This document shows positions 8,078 to 16,604 of a stretch of 64,000 nucleotides of DNA, piece by piece. The stretch lies in assembly GCA_014380615.1 (NCBI GenBank), contig JACMJM010000032.1:1-64000 (forward strand). Reading direction: 5' to 3'. This DNA comes from Sphingobacteriaceae bacterium (lineage in GTDB: Bacteria > Bacteroidota > Bacteroidia > Sphingobacteriales > Sphingobacteriaceae). The translations under genes were made by a program, and so were the position numbers. A model generated the notes under the pieces. That model searched no databases, was not told the origin of the DNA, and worked only from the letters and a program-made list of their open reading frames with translations. Numbering within the stretch: the stretch's first letter is position 1; every line of letters starts with the position of its first letter.

Positions 8078-9518
8078 GAACTTTTTTGGATTAACAGATA
8101 CTGGAAAAGTACGGGATAACAATGAAGATGCCTTCATCGCTAAAAAGGTGATGGATAATAAATTCATTATTGCCTGTGCCATTGACGGGGTGGGCGGTTA
8201 CTCGGGCGGCGAGATTGCGGCCGAAATTGCCCGCGAGTCGATCTTTGAAAACTTTGCGCGGCCTTCCGGCGATCTTATAGCTGCCATGAAATCATCGTTT
8301 ATTCTGGCCAATCAAAAAATATTCAACGAGAAGCTGCAGAATAAAGAACACGGGAAAATGGCTTGTGTACTTACGCTGGCCGTAGTAGATGTGGAGAATA
8401 ATCAGTTTCATTATGCCCATGTGGGCGATACAAGGTTGTATTTACTGCGTGATAGTTCGCTGGTGAAGGTTTCCAAAGATCATTCATTTGTTGGGTTTCT
8501 CGAAGATTCGGGCCGTATTGATGAAGATGCCGCCATGAAACATCTTAAACGCAATGAGATTAACAAAGCCCTTGGTTTTGGAACAGATATAGAAACCCAG
8601 GATGATTATATCGAAACAGGAAGCTCACCGTTTTTGCCCGGCGATTTACTTCTGCTTTGCAGCGACGGATTAACCGATATGGTTAATAAGGACGATATTA
8701 CTTCCATCTTAATAAGTAATAATTCGCTGGAAGAAAAAGCGAAACAGCTGGTTGCCTTGGCCAACAAAAATGGCGGTAAGGACAATATTACAGTAGTTTT
8801 GGTTCAAAACGATACGGCGTCGTCCTGGCAGGCCACCCCGCCTGCGGGTATAGTTTCCGGCTCGGCTGTTAAAAAAAAAGTAGCGACTAACTATCCCGCC
8901 CCGGTAGCGGAAAATAAAACCGCAATAATACCCGCTCCGGTAACGCCTCTTACCAAATCAAACGGCATCAATAAAATTCTGGGGGGCTTATGTCTGCTTT
9001 TTTTAGCAAGTACACTATTCTTACTGTGGCGCAATGCCCCGGGAACTGAAGAGGAGAATACTGTGGTTGCGCCTGTAGCCGACACCAGAAATGCTGAAGA
9101 GAAAAAACTTCAGGGTCTTTTAGATGCGGTTGCCAACGATACACTCTTGCTTTCGGATTCCATTTTTAAACAGCCTATCGTTATCAGCGATACACTGAAC
9201 ATTCATCAGGATTCTTTATTTATTTTAAGCAAGGGAAAAATAATTCTTCGAGGAGATAGCGCATTCCATGGCCCCGCATTTATGCTCTCCACCGATTCGA
9301 GATTGGTTTTACTCGACGGCCTGCAATTTGAAAATTTCGATGTAGCTGTTTCGGCTCAAAACGATGCTTTGTTTTTACGCAACGTTCAGTTTCTCAATTG
9401 CAAATGGCCCATACAAAACTTTTTTGTATTTCCTGATAAGCAATTCATCACCGGTCGTTTAGCCGGTTCTTATGTGTTTCGCACCGATTCGTTAATTACA
9501 ACAGCACCTACAAGATAA
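8070..9518 (+). CDS. Membrane-anchored PP2C-type Ser/Thr phosphatase (PstP-like)
   Basis: 482 residues. The PP2C domain spans about 5-245 with metal-binding motifs RDNNEDAF (15-22), IDGVGG (38-43), VGDTRLYLL (118-126), CSDGLTD (197-203) and GKDNITVVLV (236-245). A Pro/Ala-rich linker follows, then a membrane helix at about 302-321 and a 160-residue C-terminal domain outside the cytoplasm with repeated beta-strand-like segments (DSRLVLLDGLQFENFDVAVS). It should remove phosphates placed by the two kinases downstream, analogous to PstP. The next gene starts one base after its stop. It differs from PstP in having a longer, unrelated-looking ectodomain of unknown role. Confidence 0.9.
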   Translation: MAENFFGLTDTGKVRDNNEDAFIAKKVMDNKFIIACAIDGVGGYSGGEIAAEIARESIFENFARPSGDLIAAMKSSFILANQKIFNEKLQNKEHGKMACVLTLAVVDVENNQFHYAHVGDTRLYLLRDSSLVKVSKDHSFVGFLEDSGRIDEDAAMKHLKRNEINKALGFGTDIETQDDYIETGSSPFLPGDLLLLCSDGLTDMVNKDDITSILISNNSLEEKAKQLVALANKNGGKDNITVVLVQNDTASSWQATPPAGIVSGSAVKKKVATNYPAPVAENKTAIIPAPVTPLTKSNGINKILGGLCLLFLASTLFLLWRNAPGTEEENTVVAPVADTRNAEEKKLQGLLDAVANDTLLLSDSIFKQPIVISDTLNIHQDSLFILSKGKIILRGDSAFHGPAFMLSTDSRLVLLDGLQFENFDVAVSAQNDALFLRNVQFLNCKWPIQNFFVFPDKQFITGRLAGSYVFRTDSLITTAPTR

Positions 9519-9519
9519 C

Positions 9520-12500
9520 ATGACAGAAGATACCCTTGTATTAAAAAAAGGAAGAAAGACAGAGCGTTTGTTTTTAGTGTTAATTGCCGTAGTTCTGGGG
9601 GCTTTATTTTTCTATCTATACACCGTAATACAGTGGGATTTTAAGGATGTAAATAGCCGTTTATCGAACGGCACCATGCTTAATTTAAATGGCCGGGAGC
9701 CGGGGGAAGGGATAAAAACTCTCCTCAGGAAAGGGTATTATTTTGACGATAAAAAAGACATTGAACTAATCGGTTCGGTGGTGGCCAAGGGACTTAATCC
9801 GGCCGATAGGGCCATTGATAATATCGGGGAATTAAATAAGCGAAAATTCTTCGTCGATGCGGATGATGCGTATATCCGCGGGGGTGAAAATCTAAAGAAT
9901 CGGGTCATAGCTTCGCGTTCGCTGCTTGGTTTTACCGGCGACGATTCTATCGCCTTTGCGCAAGAGAGAAACAAGCCTCAGCAATTGCCCGCAATTACAA
10001 CTGTAGGTATGGGTAAGTATGGTATTTCCGGGCTGATAAAAGACAGGGAAGGAAAGCCCGTGTCGGGAGTGCTGGTACGGTTGCAAATGATATTGCCGCA
10101 AGATAGTGCCTACAGCGAAACAGTAACCGAAGTTGAAACGGAACTTATTGAAACAGGTGACGGATTTAAAAAAGGCTATCTGCTCGATTCTCTTAAACAC
10201 AAACAGTTAGAATCGTTAACTGCCTACGCCCGCAGCGACGCGAATGGCGTTTACACGTTTAAAGGTTTGCCCGATGATAAAGCTTTTGAGCTTTTGCCCT
10301 TAAAACCTGGTTTCCAGTTCGGAATATCGCAGGGGGTGCAGCAGTTAGATGATGATGAGAAATTGAATTTTGTACAGTCGCCACACACTATCAGGCTTTT
10401 ATCTACCCGGGATTTTAACATCCTCAAAAAGGAACGTTCATTAATTGTACGTACCCCCGAAGAGTTTAACGAATGGTTCTGGATTATAATGGGATGCTTT
10501 TTTGGTGGATTTTTGCTCGTGCATCTGGTGTTATCGATAAAATTCCCAGAAGCAGACCAATTGTTGATGCCCTTTATTATGCTGCTTACAGGGCTGTCGA
10601 TTTTAACCCTCTTAAGTTTGCAGGATCCGCTTCGCGATCGCTTTCTGGCTAAAGACACCTTGCTTTATTTAGGCATCGGGCTGTTCGGTATCTGTGCCAT
10701 GATGTTTGTAAAAGTTCGCAAATTTAATGTTGATAACAGCCTGTACCGGATGTTCATTTTCAAAAAGAACAAAAAAGCCGCCAACGGATGGCCCTGGGCC
10801 GCCGCCGCTGTTGGCTTACTGGCTCTTACAATTGTATTCGGCACCGGTCCGGAGGGTAGCGGAGTTAAAGTAAACCTGTTTGGCTTCCAGCCCAGCGAAA
10901 TTGTAAAATACTTTATCATCTTTTTTCTGGCAGGATTTTTTGCCACCAACGAGCGGTTTATCAGCGAATACCGAAGTTACCGTAAGCGCTGGTCATTCTT
11001 TTCATTCGCCTTAATCGCCATCCTCATCTCTATTTTTCTCTTTTTAGTGCTTGGCGATTTGGGGCCCGCAATGGTTGTTTGTTTTACATTTATTATCCTC
11101 TTTTCATTCTCCCGGGGCGATTTCATGTTCATGATAGGCTCGGTAGTGCTGTATGTTGTGGCGGCATGGATCTTAAACAGTATATGGCTCGCTACCGGCA
11201 TTACAGTTGTTTTGGTAGTTCTGGCCATGATTTTTAAGCGTAAGCAAATCAGCGAGTCGGCGGTAATGGCTTTGATGATTATCGCAGGCTTTTTATTAAT
11301 AGACCAGATCCCTTACCTCGATCAACTCTTCCCCGGTCCGGTAAAACGCTTAACCGAACGTAAAGCCATTTGGCAAGATGCCTGGAACAATGAAGTGTAT
11401 GGAGGCGACCATGTTGCCAACGGGATCTGGGCCATGTCTAGCGGCGGTGTCACCGGTCAGGGAATTGGCGAGGGTTTTGGTAAAACTATACCTGAAGCTC
11501 ATACCGATATGATTTTACCCGCCATTGGCGAGGAGTTTGGCTGGGCCGGTATCGTATGTATTTTCATTCTGTTTTTGATCTACCTTCATCGTTCCATTAA
11601 TGTGGGCCGCCAAACCGGTAATCCCTTTTTGTTTTACCTGAGTGCCGGTATCGGTATTAGTACCTTCGTGCAGTTTTTGCTTATCGCGGGTGGCTCTACA
11701 GGGGCGCTGCCGCTTTCGGGTGTATCGCTGCCTTTTGTAAGCTATGGCGGTTCGTCTATGGTGGCAAATTTTCTGGCGGTTGGGTTCTTGCTTTCAACTT
11801 CGATGGTGAGAGGTACAGAGGTGCAGATGGGATACGTAACTAGGCAGCACGATAAGAACCTCATTCCCGCATTAGCGGCCGCATTAATAGGGGTGCTGTT
11901 ACTCACGGTTAACGTTTCCAGGTATTTATTTAACAATAAAAAATGGGTGGTACAGCCATCGCTCGTAGCGGATAGAAGCGGACTGAGAATGTTTAGTTAT
12001 AATCCGCGAATCGCTATCCTGATGAACAGGCTGCAAGCCGGAAATATTTACGACAGGGACGGCAGGCTTCTTGCCACAAGTAAGCCTGAACTTATCAGGC
12101 AGCAGCAAGGTGTGCTTCGGGCGGCCGGAGGGCTTAACTTTGATATCGATTCGGTAATCCATAAACGATTAGACCGATATTATCCTTTTGCCGAAGAAAC
12201 CTTTTTCTGGACCGGCGACGCCAATACAGGTATTTTTGGAGGTAGTACAAACGGCTATTTTGCCGAGTACCAGCATTCGGCAGAACTACGGGGATTTAAT
12301 ACGCCTACCGAAAAGGTAACAGCTATCGCCAGTGCTTATCGCGAAGACCGCTTTTTGGCAAGGGGAGTTAAAGAGATGACGGTGGTTAAAAAAGACTATG
12401 GCGAACTCGCTCCGTTGCTGCTCGCCGGAATAAACAGTAAAGAAGTGGAGCAGTTTAAAAAGCGTAACCGCGATGTGCAATTAACAATTGATGCCCGCCT

Positions 12501-13737
12501 TCAAACCACTATCCAGCGTTCTATCGCCATGGACGATTCTTTGAAGGACAATCGTGTTTCGGTAGTGATTATGGAAGATTATACCGGAGACGTGATCGCA
12601 TCTGCCAATTACCCGCTCCCCCCGGTAAACAACTGGGAGCAAATGACCATGACCATGTCTGAACAAAACAGAATGGCCCAATGGATGACCACCCAGGATT
12701 TAGGCTTTACGTACGCAACTCAGCCCGGTTCTACCGCCAAGGTGGCCACAGCCATTGCGGCGTTTAATAAGCTTGGAATGGATGCTCTTAAAACAGTGTT
12801 TACTGTTAGCCCGCACGAAATTATTCGTAGAAAGGGACCCGAACCCGATGAAACAGGCAGAATAGGCCTTGAACGTGCGCTTGTAAGATCGAATAACGTG
12901 TATTTCATTAAGCTTGCCAACGAAGAGCAGTTGCAGGAAGACATGGTAAATGTTTATTTAAAAGCGGGCATGTTTTTACGAGGCGTTGGAGGCTTTTATT
13001 ATGAGAAGGATGGCGAAGACTTACAGCAAGAAAATAAATGGCGCGAACTGTGGAGAAACACCGAGTTCAAAACCCGGCCGCATTACGACCCTAATAATAT
13101 CAGGCGTACGAGAGCGAAAGGGATTTCGGGTATGTCGTGGGGGCAGGGCGAACTCATCGCTACGCCTGCTTCAATAGCCAGAATGGCTGCTGGTGTTGCC
13201 AATCATGGTAATATAGTTGCCAACAGGTATGTATTAAAGGTGCATAATCGAGAACAAGGTGTAAAAGGAAGCACCAAACTAACCAACGACCCTAAATACG
13301 CCGATCTGGTAAAAGACCTGATGTTAAAACAGAGTGCGCCAAAGGTTGCCATTCTGGGTATTGCCGTAGGAGGTAAAACCGGAACTCCCGAAAGAATTTG
13401 GAAACGAGAACGGATTAACGATGGTTGGTACGTGTTTTTTGCTCCGAAGATGAAAGGGCAGGGCCATGTGGTGGTCTGCATTCGTGTAGAATCAACTAAA
13501 GGATCGAGCGATGCCGTGGCGTTGGCGGGCAAGCATATTATTCCGCTGTTGCTGCAAAGAGGGTATATTAAAAGTTTCGCATCATCGCAGCCTGTAAGCG
13601 GGCGATTAATGGGCGATGGCACACCTACTCCGGGACCGGTAAATTCTCCTTCTCCCGTTAACGGAGCTAACCCCGAGCCGGCACCTTCCAATGCAGATGT
13701 TGCTCCTCAGCCGCCGGATACTGCCGGAGGGGGATAG
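9520..13737 (+). CDS. RodA/FtsW glycosyltransferase fused to class B penicillin-binding transpeptidase
   Basis: 1405 residues, a natural fusion of the two enzymes that build septal or side-wall peptidoglycan. Order: membrane helix (about 17-39); periplasmic segment of about 275 residues containing a carboxypeptidase-regulatory-like beta sandwich near 165-260 (GLIKDREGKPVSGVLVRLQM); polytopic SEDS domain (about 318-800) with the FtsW/RodA signature GVSLPFVSYGGSS near 735; then a PBP domain opening with NIYDRDGRLLATSK near 845. Transpeptidase motifs are intact: SxxK as STAK (Ser1071), SxN as SNN (1124-1126), KTG at 1286-1288. A Pro/Gly-rich tail (about 1365-1405) ends the protein. SEDS proteins polymerise lipid II and the PBP crosslinks. 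Sitting between phosphatase and kinases, it is likely their target. Usual RodA and PBP2 are separate proteins of about 400 and 600 residues. Confidence 0.93.
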   Translation: MTEDTLVLKKGRKTERLFLVLIAVVLGALFFYLYTVIQWDFKDVNSRLSNGTMLNLNGREPGEGIKTLLRKGYYFDDKKDIELIGSVVAKGLNPADRAIDNIGELNKRKFFVDADDAYIRGGENLKNRVIASRSLLGFTGDDSIAFAQERNKPQQLPAITTVGMGKYGISGLIKDREGKPVSGVLVRLQMILPQDSAYSETVTEVETELIETGDGFKKGYLLDSLKHKQLESLTAYARSDANGVYTFKGLPDDKAFELLPLKPGFQFGISQGVQQLDDDEKLNFVQSPHTIRLLSTRDFNILKKERSLIVRTPEEFNEWFWIIMGCFFGGFLLVHLVLSIKFPEADQLLMPFIMLLTGLSILTLLSLQDPLRDRFLAKDTLLYLGIGLFGICAMMFVKVRKFNVDNSLYRMFIFKKNKKAANGWPWAAAAVGLLALTIVFGTGPEGSGVKVNLFGFQPSEIVKYFIIFFLAGFFATNERFISEYRSYRKRWSFFSFALIAILISIFLFLVLGDLGPAMVVCFTFIILFSFSRGDFMFMIGSVVLYVVAAWILNSIWLATGITVVLVVLAMIFKRKQISESAVMALMIIAGFLLIDQIPYLDQLFPGPVKRLTERKAIWQDAWNNEVYGGDHVANGIWAMSSGGVTGQGIGEGFGKTIPEAHTDMILPAIGEEFGWAGIVCIFILFLIYLHRSINVGRQTGNPFLFYLSAGIGISTFVQFLLIAGGSTGALPLSGVSLPFVSYGGSSMVANFLAVGFLLSTSMVRGTEVQMGYVTRQHDKNLIPALAAALIGVLLLTVNVSRYLFNNKKWVVQPSLVADRSGLRMFSYNPRIAILMNRLQAGNIYDRDGRLLATSKPELIRQQQGVLRAAGGLNFDIDSVIHKRLDRYYPFAEETFFWTGDANTGIFGGSTNGYFAEYQHSAELRGFNTPTEKVTAIASAYREDRFLARGVKEMTVVKKDYGELAPLLLAGINSKEVEQFKKRNRDVQLTIDARLQTTIQRSIAMDDSLKDNRVSVVIMEDYTGDVIASANYPLPPVNNWEQMTMTMSEQNRMAQWMTTQDLGFTYATQPGSTAKVATAIAAFNKLGMDALKTVFTVSPHEIIRRKGPEPDETGRIGLERALVRSNNVYFIKLANEEQLQEDMVNVYLKAGMFLRGVGGFYYEKDGEDLQQENKWRELWRNTEFKTRPHYDPNNIRRTRAKGISGMSWGQGELIATPASIARMAAGVANHGNIVANRYVLKVHNREQGVKGSTKLTNDPKYADLVKDLMLKQSAPKVAILGIAVGGKTGTPERIWKRERINDGWYVFFAPKMKGQGHVVVCIRVESTKGSSDAVALAGKHIIPLLLQRGYIKSFASSQPVSGRLMGDGTPTPGPVNSPSPVNGANPEPAPSNADVAPQPPDTAGGG

Positions 13738-13763
13738 AATGGGCAGGCCAAGGGAGGAGATAG

Positions 13764-13827
13764 CTTTTCGAAGCATAGAGCGGGTATTTAAGCCCCACAC
13801 ACGACCCTTCGACAGGCTCAGGGTGAC
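13764..13827. repeat. REP-like palindromic intergenic repeat, copy 1
   Basis: About 64 bases sharing TCGAAGCATAGAGCGGGT and CACACACGACCCTTCGACAG with the copy at 16424-16498. The right arm CTTCGACAGGCTCAGGGTGAC (13807-13827) is intact; the left arm is shortened to CTTTTCGAAG. It is the main content of the 280-base gap between the RodA-PBP and FHA genes. Confidence 0.75.
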
Positions 13828-13916
13828 TGGCCGCCACACCTCATAGGCCGCCTGTCGAAATACCTGGCAGATTCTTTTGCCCGGCAAACATTCTTCGATC
13901 TCGCTCACCGTAACAA

Positions 13917-13949
13917 CGCATGGAAAAACTAATTTAAGTTTTCCATGCG
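13917..13949. repeat. Hairpin between RodA-PBP and FHA genes
   Basis: CGCATGGAAAAACT (13917-13930) and AGTTTTCCATGCG (13937-13949) pair over 13 bases with one bulged A and a six-base loop. No T-run follows, so it may stabilise or process the operon transcript rather than end it. It lies 68 bases ahead of the FHA gene. Confidence 0.55.
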
Positions 13950-14017
13950 CCCAACAATAACGCCTTATTTCTGTTTCATAAACAAGCGATTACTAAATCA
14001 ATAGAAAGGTATAATTC

Positions 14018-14800
14018 ATGTTCGAAATATTTAACACCGACGCGGAAAGTCCGCAGGATGTAAAAAGCCTGCGCGATGCTTTGCTGCGTTCTATAAAGGA
14101 AGAATTGCAAGTTGTTGAAGGCGGAGAAGGGAAACATATACGGGGATTGCAATTGTTTATCACCTGTTCAGAAAATGAGAAACATGTATACGAATCGGCG
14201 GTTTACAGCGAAGAACCAACTCTTTTTAAACAAGAAATTCAGCGCATAGCGGATGATTTTGCTATCGACCTGCCTTCGGGCTGGACACTGGAAGTTACTT
14301 TCGAAGAAACCTTACCTCCAGAAGCTAAAAAGTTATCGGAAGTTCATGCTGCTTTGTTTATTAAAACCCGAAAACAAACTATACAAAAATCGGGTATCGC
14401 ATACATTAAAATTTTAAGCGGCCAGGCAGAAAAAGAAGAGTATGAAATTAATTCAGTTTCCGGAAAAATCACTATCGGCCGTGAGAAACGCGCTCAAACG
14501 GATGACGGATTTTTCAGAATAAATACCATCGCTTTTCCTGGCGATTGCGGCAATGATTGTAATAAATATATCAGTCGGCAGCATGCCCATGTTGAATGGA
14601 ACAATGATGCGGGCTGTTTTATGATTTTTGCCGACGAGGGTGGGGTGCCCCCGAAAAATAAAATAAAAATCAAATCTGTAGAGGATGACAACCTCATAAA
14701 ATTAAATTCTACGCATATCGGGCACCGCTTAAAAGAAGGCGATCAGATCATTCTTGGTGAAACTGCCGTGATAGAATTTTCCACTTCGGCACAATCTTAG
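14018..14800 (+). CDS. FHA-domain protein
   Basis: 260 residues. The N-terminal 115 residues are of unrecognised family (two short alpha/beta segments, MFEIFNTDAESPQDVKSL and following). The C-terminal FHA domain (about 145-255) has the phosphothreonine-binding set: ITIGRE (Gly-Arg), ISRQHAHVEW (Ser-Arg-x-His) and LKEGDQIILGE. An inserted loop carries two cysteines, CGNDC. No membrane segment; cytoplasmic. It probably binds an autophosphorylated kinase or the phosphorylated RodA-PBP protein, as FhaB does in Actinobacteria. It is followed by the first kinase after a 106-base gap. Confidence 0.88.
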   Translation: MFEIFNTDAESPQDVKSLRDALLRSIKEELQVVEGGEGKHIRGLQLFITCSENEKHVYESAVYSEEPTLFKQEIQRIADDFAIDLPSGWTLEVTFEETLPPEAKKLSEVHAALFIKTRKQTIQKSGIAYIKILSGQAEKEEYEINSVSGKITIGREKRAQTDDGFFRINTIAFPGDCGNDCNKYISRQHAHVEWNNDAGCFMIFADEGGVPPKNKIKIKSVEDDNLIKLNSTHIGHRLKEGDQIILGETAVIEFSTSAQS

Positions 14801-14906
14801 TTATAGTTATATATAACACACAAAGATTCGGGGCTAATACCCGGTGCATACACATGAGATAAAGCCTGGGAGTTCAAAATTCCAGTCTTTGTATACTATT
14901 AAACCA

Positions 14907-16376
14907 ATGGCTAAAGTATTCACAATAACAGAAGGATTAGAGAACATGGGCGCATTGCGTACCGGTGGACAGGGTTCTGTCTACAAGGGTAGACGCATAG
15001 GGGAGATTATTACCGCTGTTAAACTTTTACCTACGCCTATTCATACCGAAGACGATAACGATAAGAACTTTAAAGATTTTCAAAATGAAGTGACTAAGCT
15101 CAAACGCGTAAATCAGGAGCCGAACCCAAACGTTGTTAAAATTTTAAATTCCGGAATTACCGAAAGCGGCTCTCTTCCGTTTATAGAAATGGAATTTATT
15201 GAAGGGCCTGATCTTGAAGAGTTATTAAAACCTCCTCACGATACCGTTTTCAGTATCCGCGAAGTAATTAAAGTTGCCGATCAGCTATCGAACGCACTAG
15301 CGCATTGCCATAAAGTGGATGTAAAGCATGGTGATATAAAAAGTAATAATGTAAAGTTTAACCTTCATTCGGGTAATTACATGCTGCTCGATTTCGGCCT
15401 TGCGGTAATGTCTGATGAACAGCGTCGTACCAGTTTAAGGCATGCCGGGGCTATTGAGTTTATGGCGCCTGAGCAAAATGCCGGTGAAATGCTTTTCCAA
15501 ACCGATGTGTATAGTTTCGGAGTGATTTTGTTTGAGCTTTTGGCAGGCGTAGTGCCTTTTCCTTTACGGGATAAAGGAGAAACCTCAAGAAATGCTGTAA
15601 TGGTGTCTCACATGGAAACGCCTGTACCCGACGTACTGGCTTTACGAAGAAATAACCTTCCGGCAAACTGGAACGATGATAAACGGGCACGTGAGATGCG
15701 GGTTCCGGGCTGGTTACTTACTATTATAGCAAAGTGCCTTGAAAAACGATCCGAAAATCGTTTTAAAAACGGAATGGAATTGCACGAGGCCATAGTGTTA
15801 AACAGCACATCTCCGATAGATGATTTCGCTTATAATACCGGCGATATAGCGGTTTTGCAAAGCGAGAACGAACGCTTAAAAAATCTGCTCCTGCAATACC
15901 AGCAACAATCCGCTAAAGCTGTTGGATTGGCTTCGGCACAGGAAAACAATTCGATAAAAGAAACTGGGGCGTATTCTTTAAAAAGCGAAAATCGGACAGG
16001 TGCCGGGTGGTTAAATGCTGCTGCCTTCGGCGGCTTAAAACCCGTTGTAATCGGACTTATTATACTTCTTAGCTGCCTGGGTTTATTTGCGGGCTTTTCG
16101 ATGTACAACAGCCGAAATTCTGCCTTGGGGATCGATACCGCAAGTGTTAACGCAGAAAAGCAACGGCTTAGAGATTCTATCGCTACGCTCGAGAGGTTAA
16201 ACGCTAAACGCATTCAGGACTCTATTGATAATGCACGGAGATACAATTCGATAAAGCAGCAAATAACAGCGGTACAGCAAGAGGAACAGGAAAAACTGGA
16301 TAAGGATGCTGAAAAGGAGGAGAAAAAGAGAAGGAAGAAATTTTTTGACATACGATTTGAAAGAAAGCGCGACTAG
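14907..16376 (+). CDS. Transmembrane Ser/Thr protein kinase 1
   Basis: 489 residues from ATG 14907. I chose this start because the paralogue at 16605 begins at the same residue (MxKVFTITEG); the frame extends 21 codons up to 14844 with no kinase-like content. Kinase domain about 1-290: Gly loop GGQGSVYKG, Lys39 in AVKLL, catalytic HGDIKSNN with Asp143, Asp162 of DFG, and MAPEQ in the activation segment. HRD is replaced by HGD, so it is a non-RD kinase, a class usually not needing activation-loop phosphorylation. A membrane helix (about 380-401) leads to a short charged coiled-coil ectodomain (LRDSIATLERLNAKRIQDSI to the basic C-terminus). No PASTA repeats. Confidence 0.92.
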   Translation: MAKVFTITEGLENMGALRTGGQGSVYKGRRIGEIITAVKLLPTPIHTEDDNDKNFKDFQNEVTKLKRVNQEPNPNVVKILNSGITESGSLPFIEMEFIEGPDLEELLKPPHDTVFSIREVIKVADQLSNALAHCHKVDVKHGDIKSNNVKFNLHSGNYMLLDFGLAVMSDEQRRTSLRHAGAIEFMAPEQNAGEMLFQTDVYSFGVILFELLAGVVPFPLRDKGETSRNAVMVSHMETPVPDVLALRRNNLPANWNDDKRAREMRVPGWLLTIIAKCLEKRSENRFKNGMELHEAIVLNSTSPIDDFAYNTGDIAVLQSENERLKNLLLQYQQQSAKAVGLASAQENNSIKETGAYSLKSENRTGAGWLNAAAFGGLKPVVIGLIILLSCLGLFAGFSMYNSRNSALGIDTASVNAEKQRLRDSIATLERLNAKRIQDSIDNARRYNSIKQQITAVQQEEQEKLDKDAEKEEKKRRKKFFDIRFERKRD

Positions 16377-16377
16377 T

Positions 16378-16562
16378 GTGGTGGTATAATGGACAAATAG
16401 TGTTGTTAAGGCACAAAGGTAGCGTCATGCTGAGCCTGTCGAAGCATAGAGCGGGTTTGTGCCACCCACACACGACCCTTCGACAGGCTCAGGGTGACGT
16501 CCGGTGCACACGCAGAGGTGTAGCCGTAATCGCTTGGGCTTCGACTCCGCTCAGCCTGACAT
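16378..16562. repeat. Composite of REP-like palindrome (copy 2) and related repeats between the kinase genes
   Basis: The 228-base gap holds three repeat modules. First, 16378-16435 resembles two units at 34447-34592 (shared TGGACAAATAGTGTT and AAAGGTAGCGTCATGCTGAG). Second, a REP palindrome has arms 16424-16444 and 16478-16498 (21 bases, two mismatches), the right arm reading CTTCGACAGGCTCAGGGTGA. Third, 16539-16560 is a variant arm, CTTCGACTCCGCTCAGCCTG. An apparent 62-codon frame across it is an artefact of the repeat. Confidence 0.75.
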
Positions 16563-16604
16563 AGTACAATGACACGACACTAGCCAAAATAAAAGAAAAA
16601 AATA

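Noticed and set aside
14844-14906. 21-codon extension of kinase 1
   Set aside because: The paralogue starts at the equivalent of 14907 and the extra residues have no kinase-like content.
16376-16564. 62-codon protein between the kinase genes
   Set aside because: It is a translation of the REP-like repeats.
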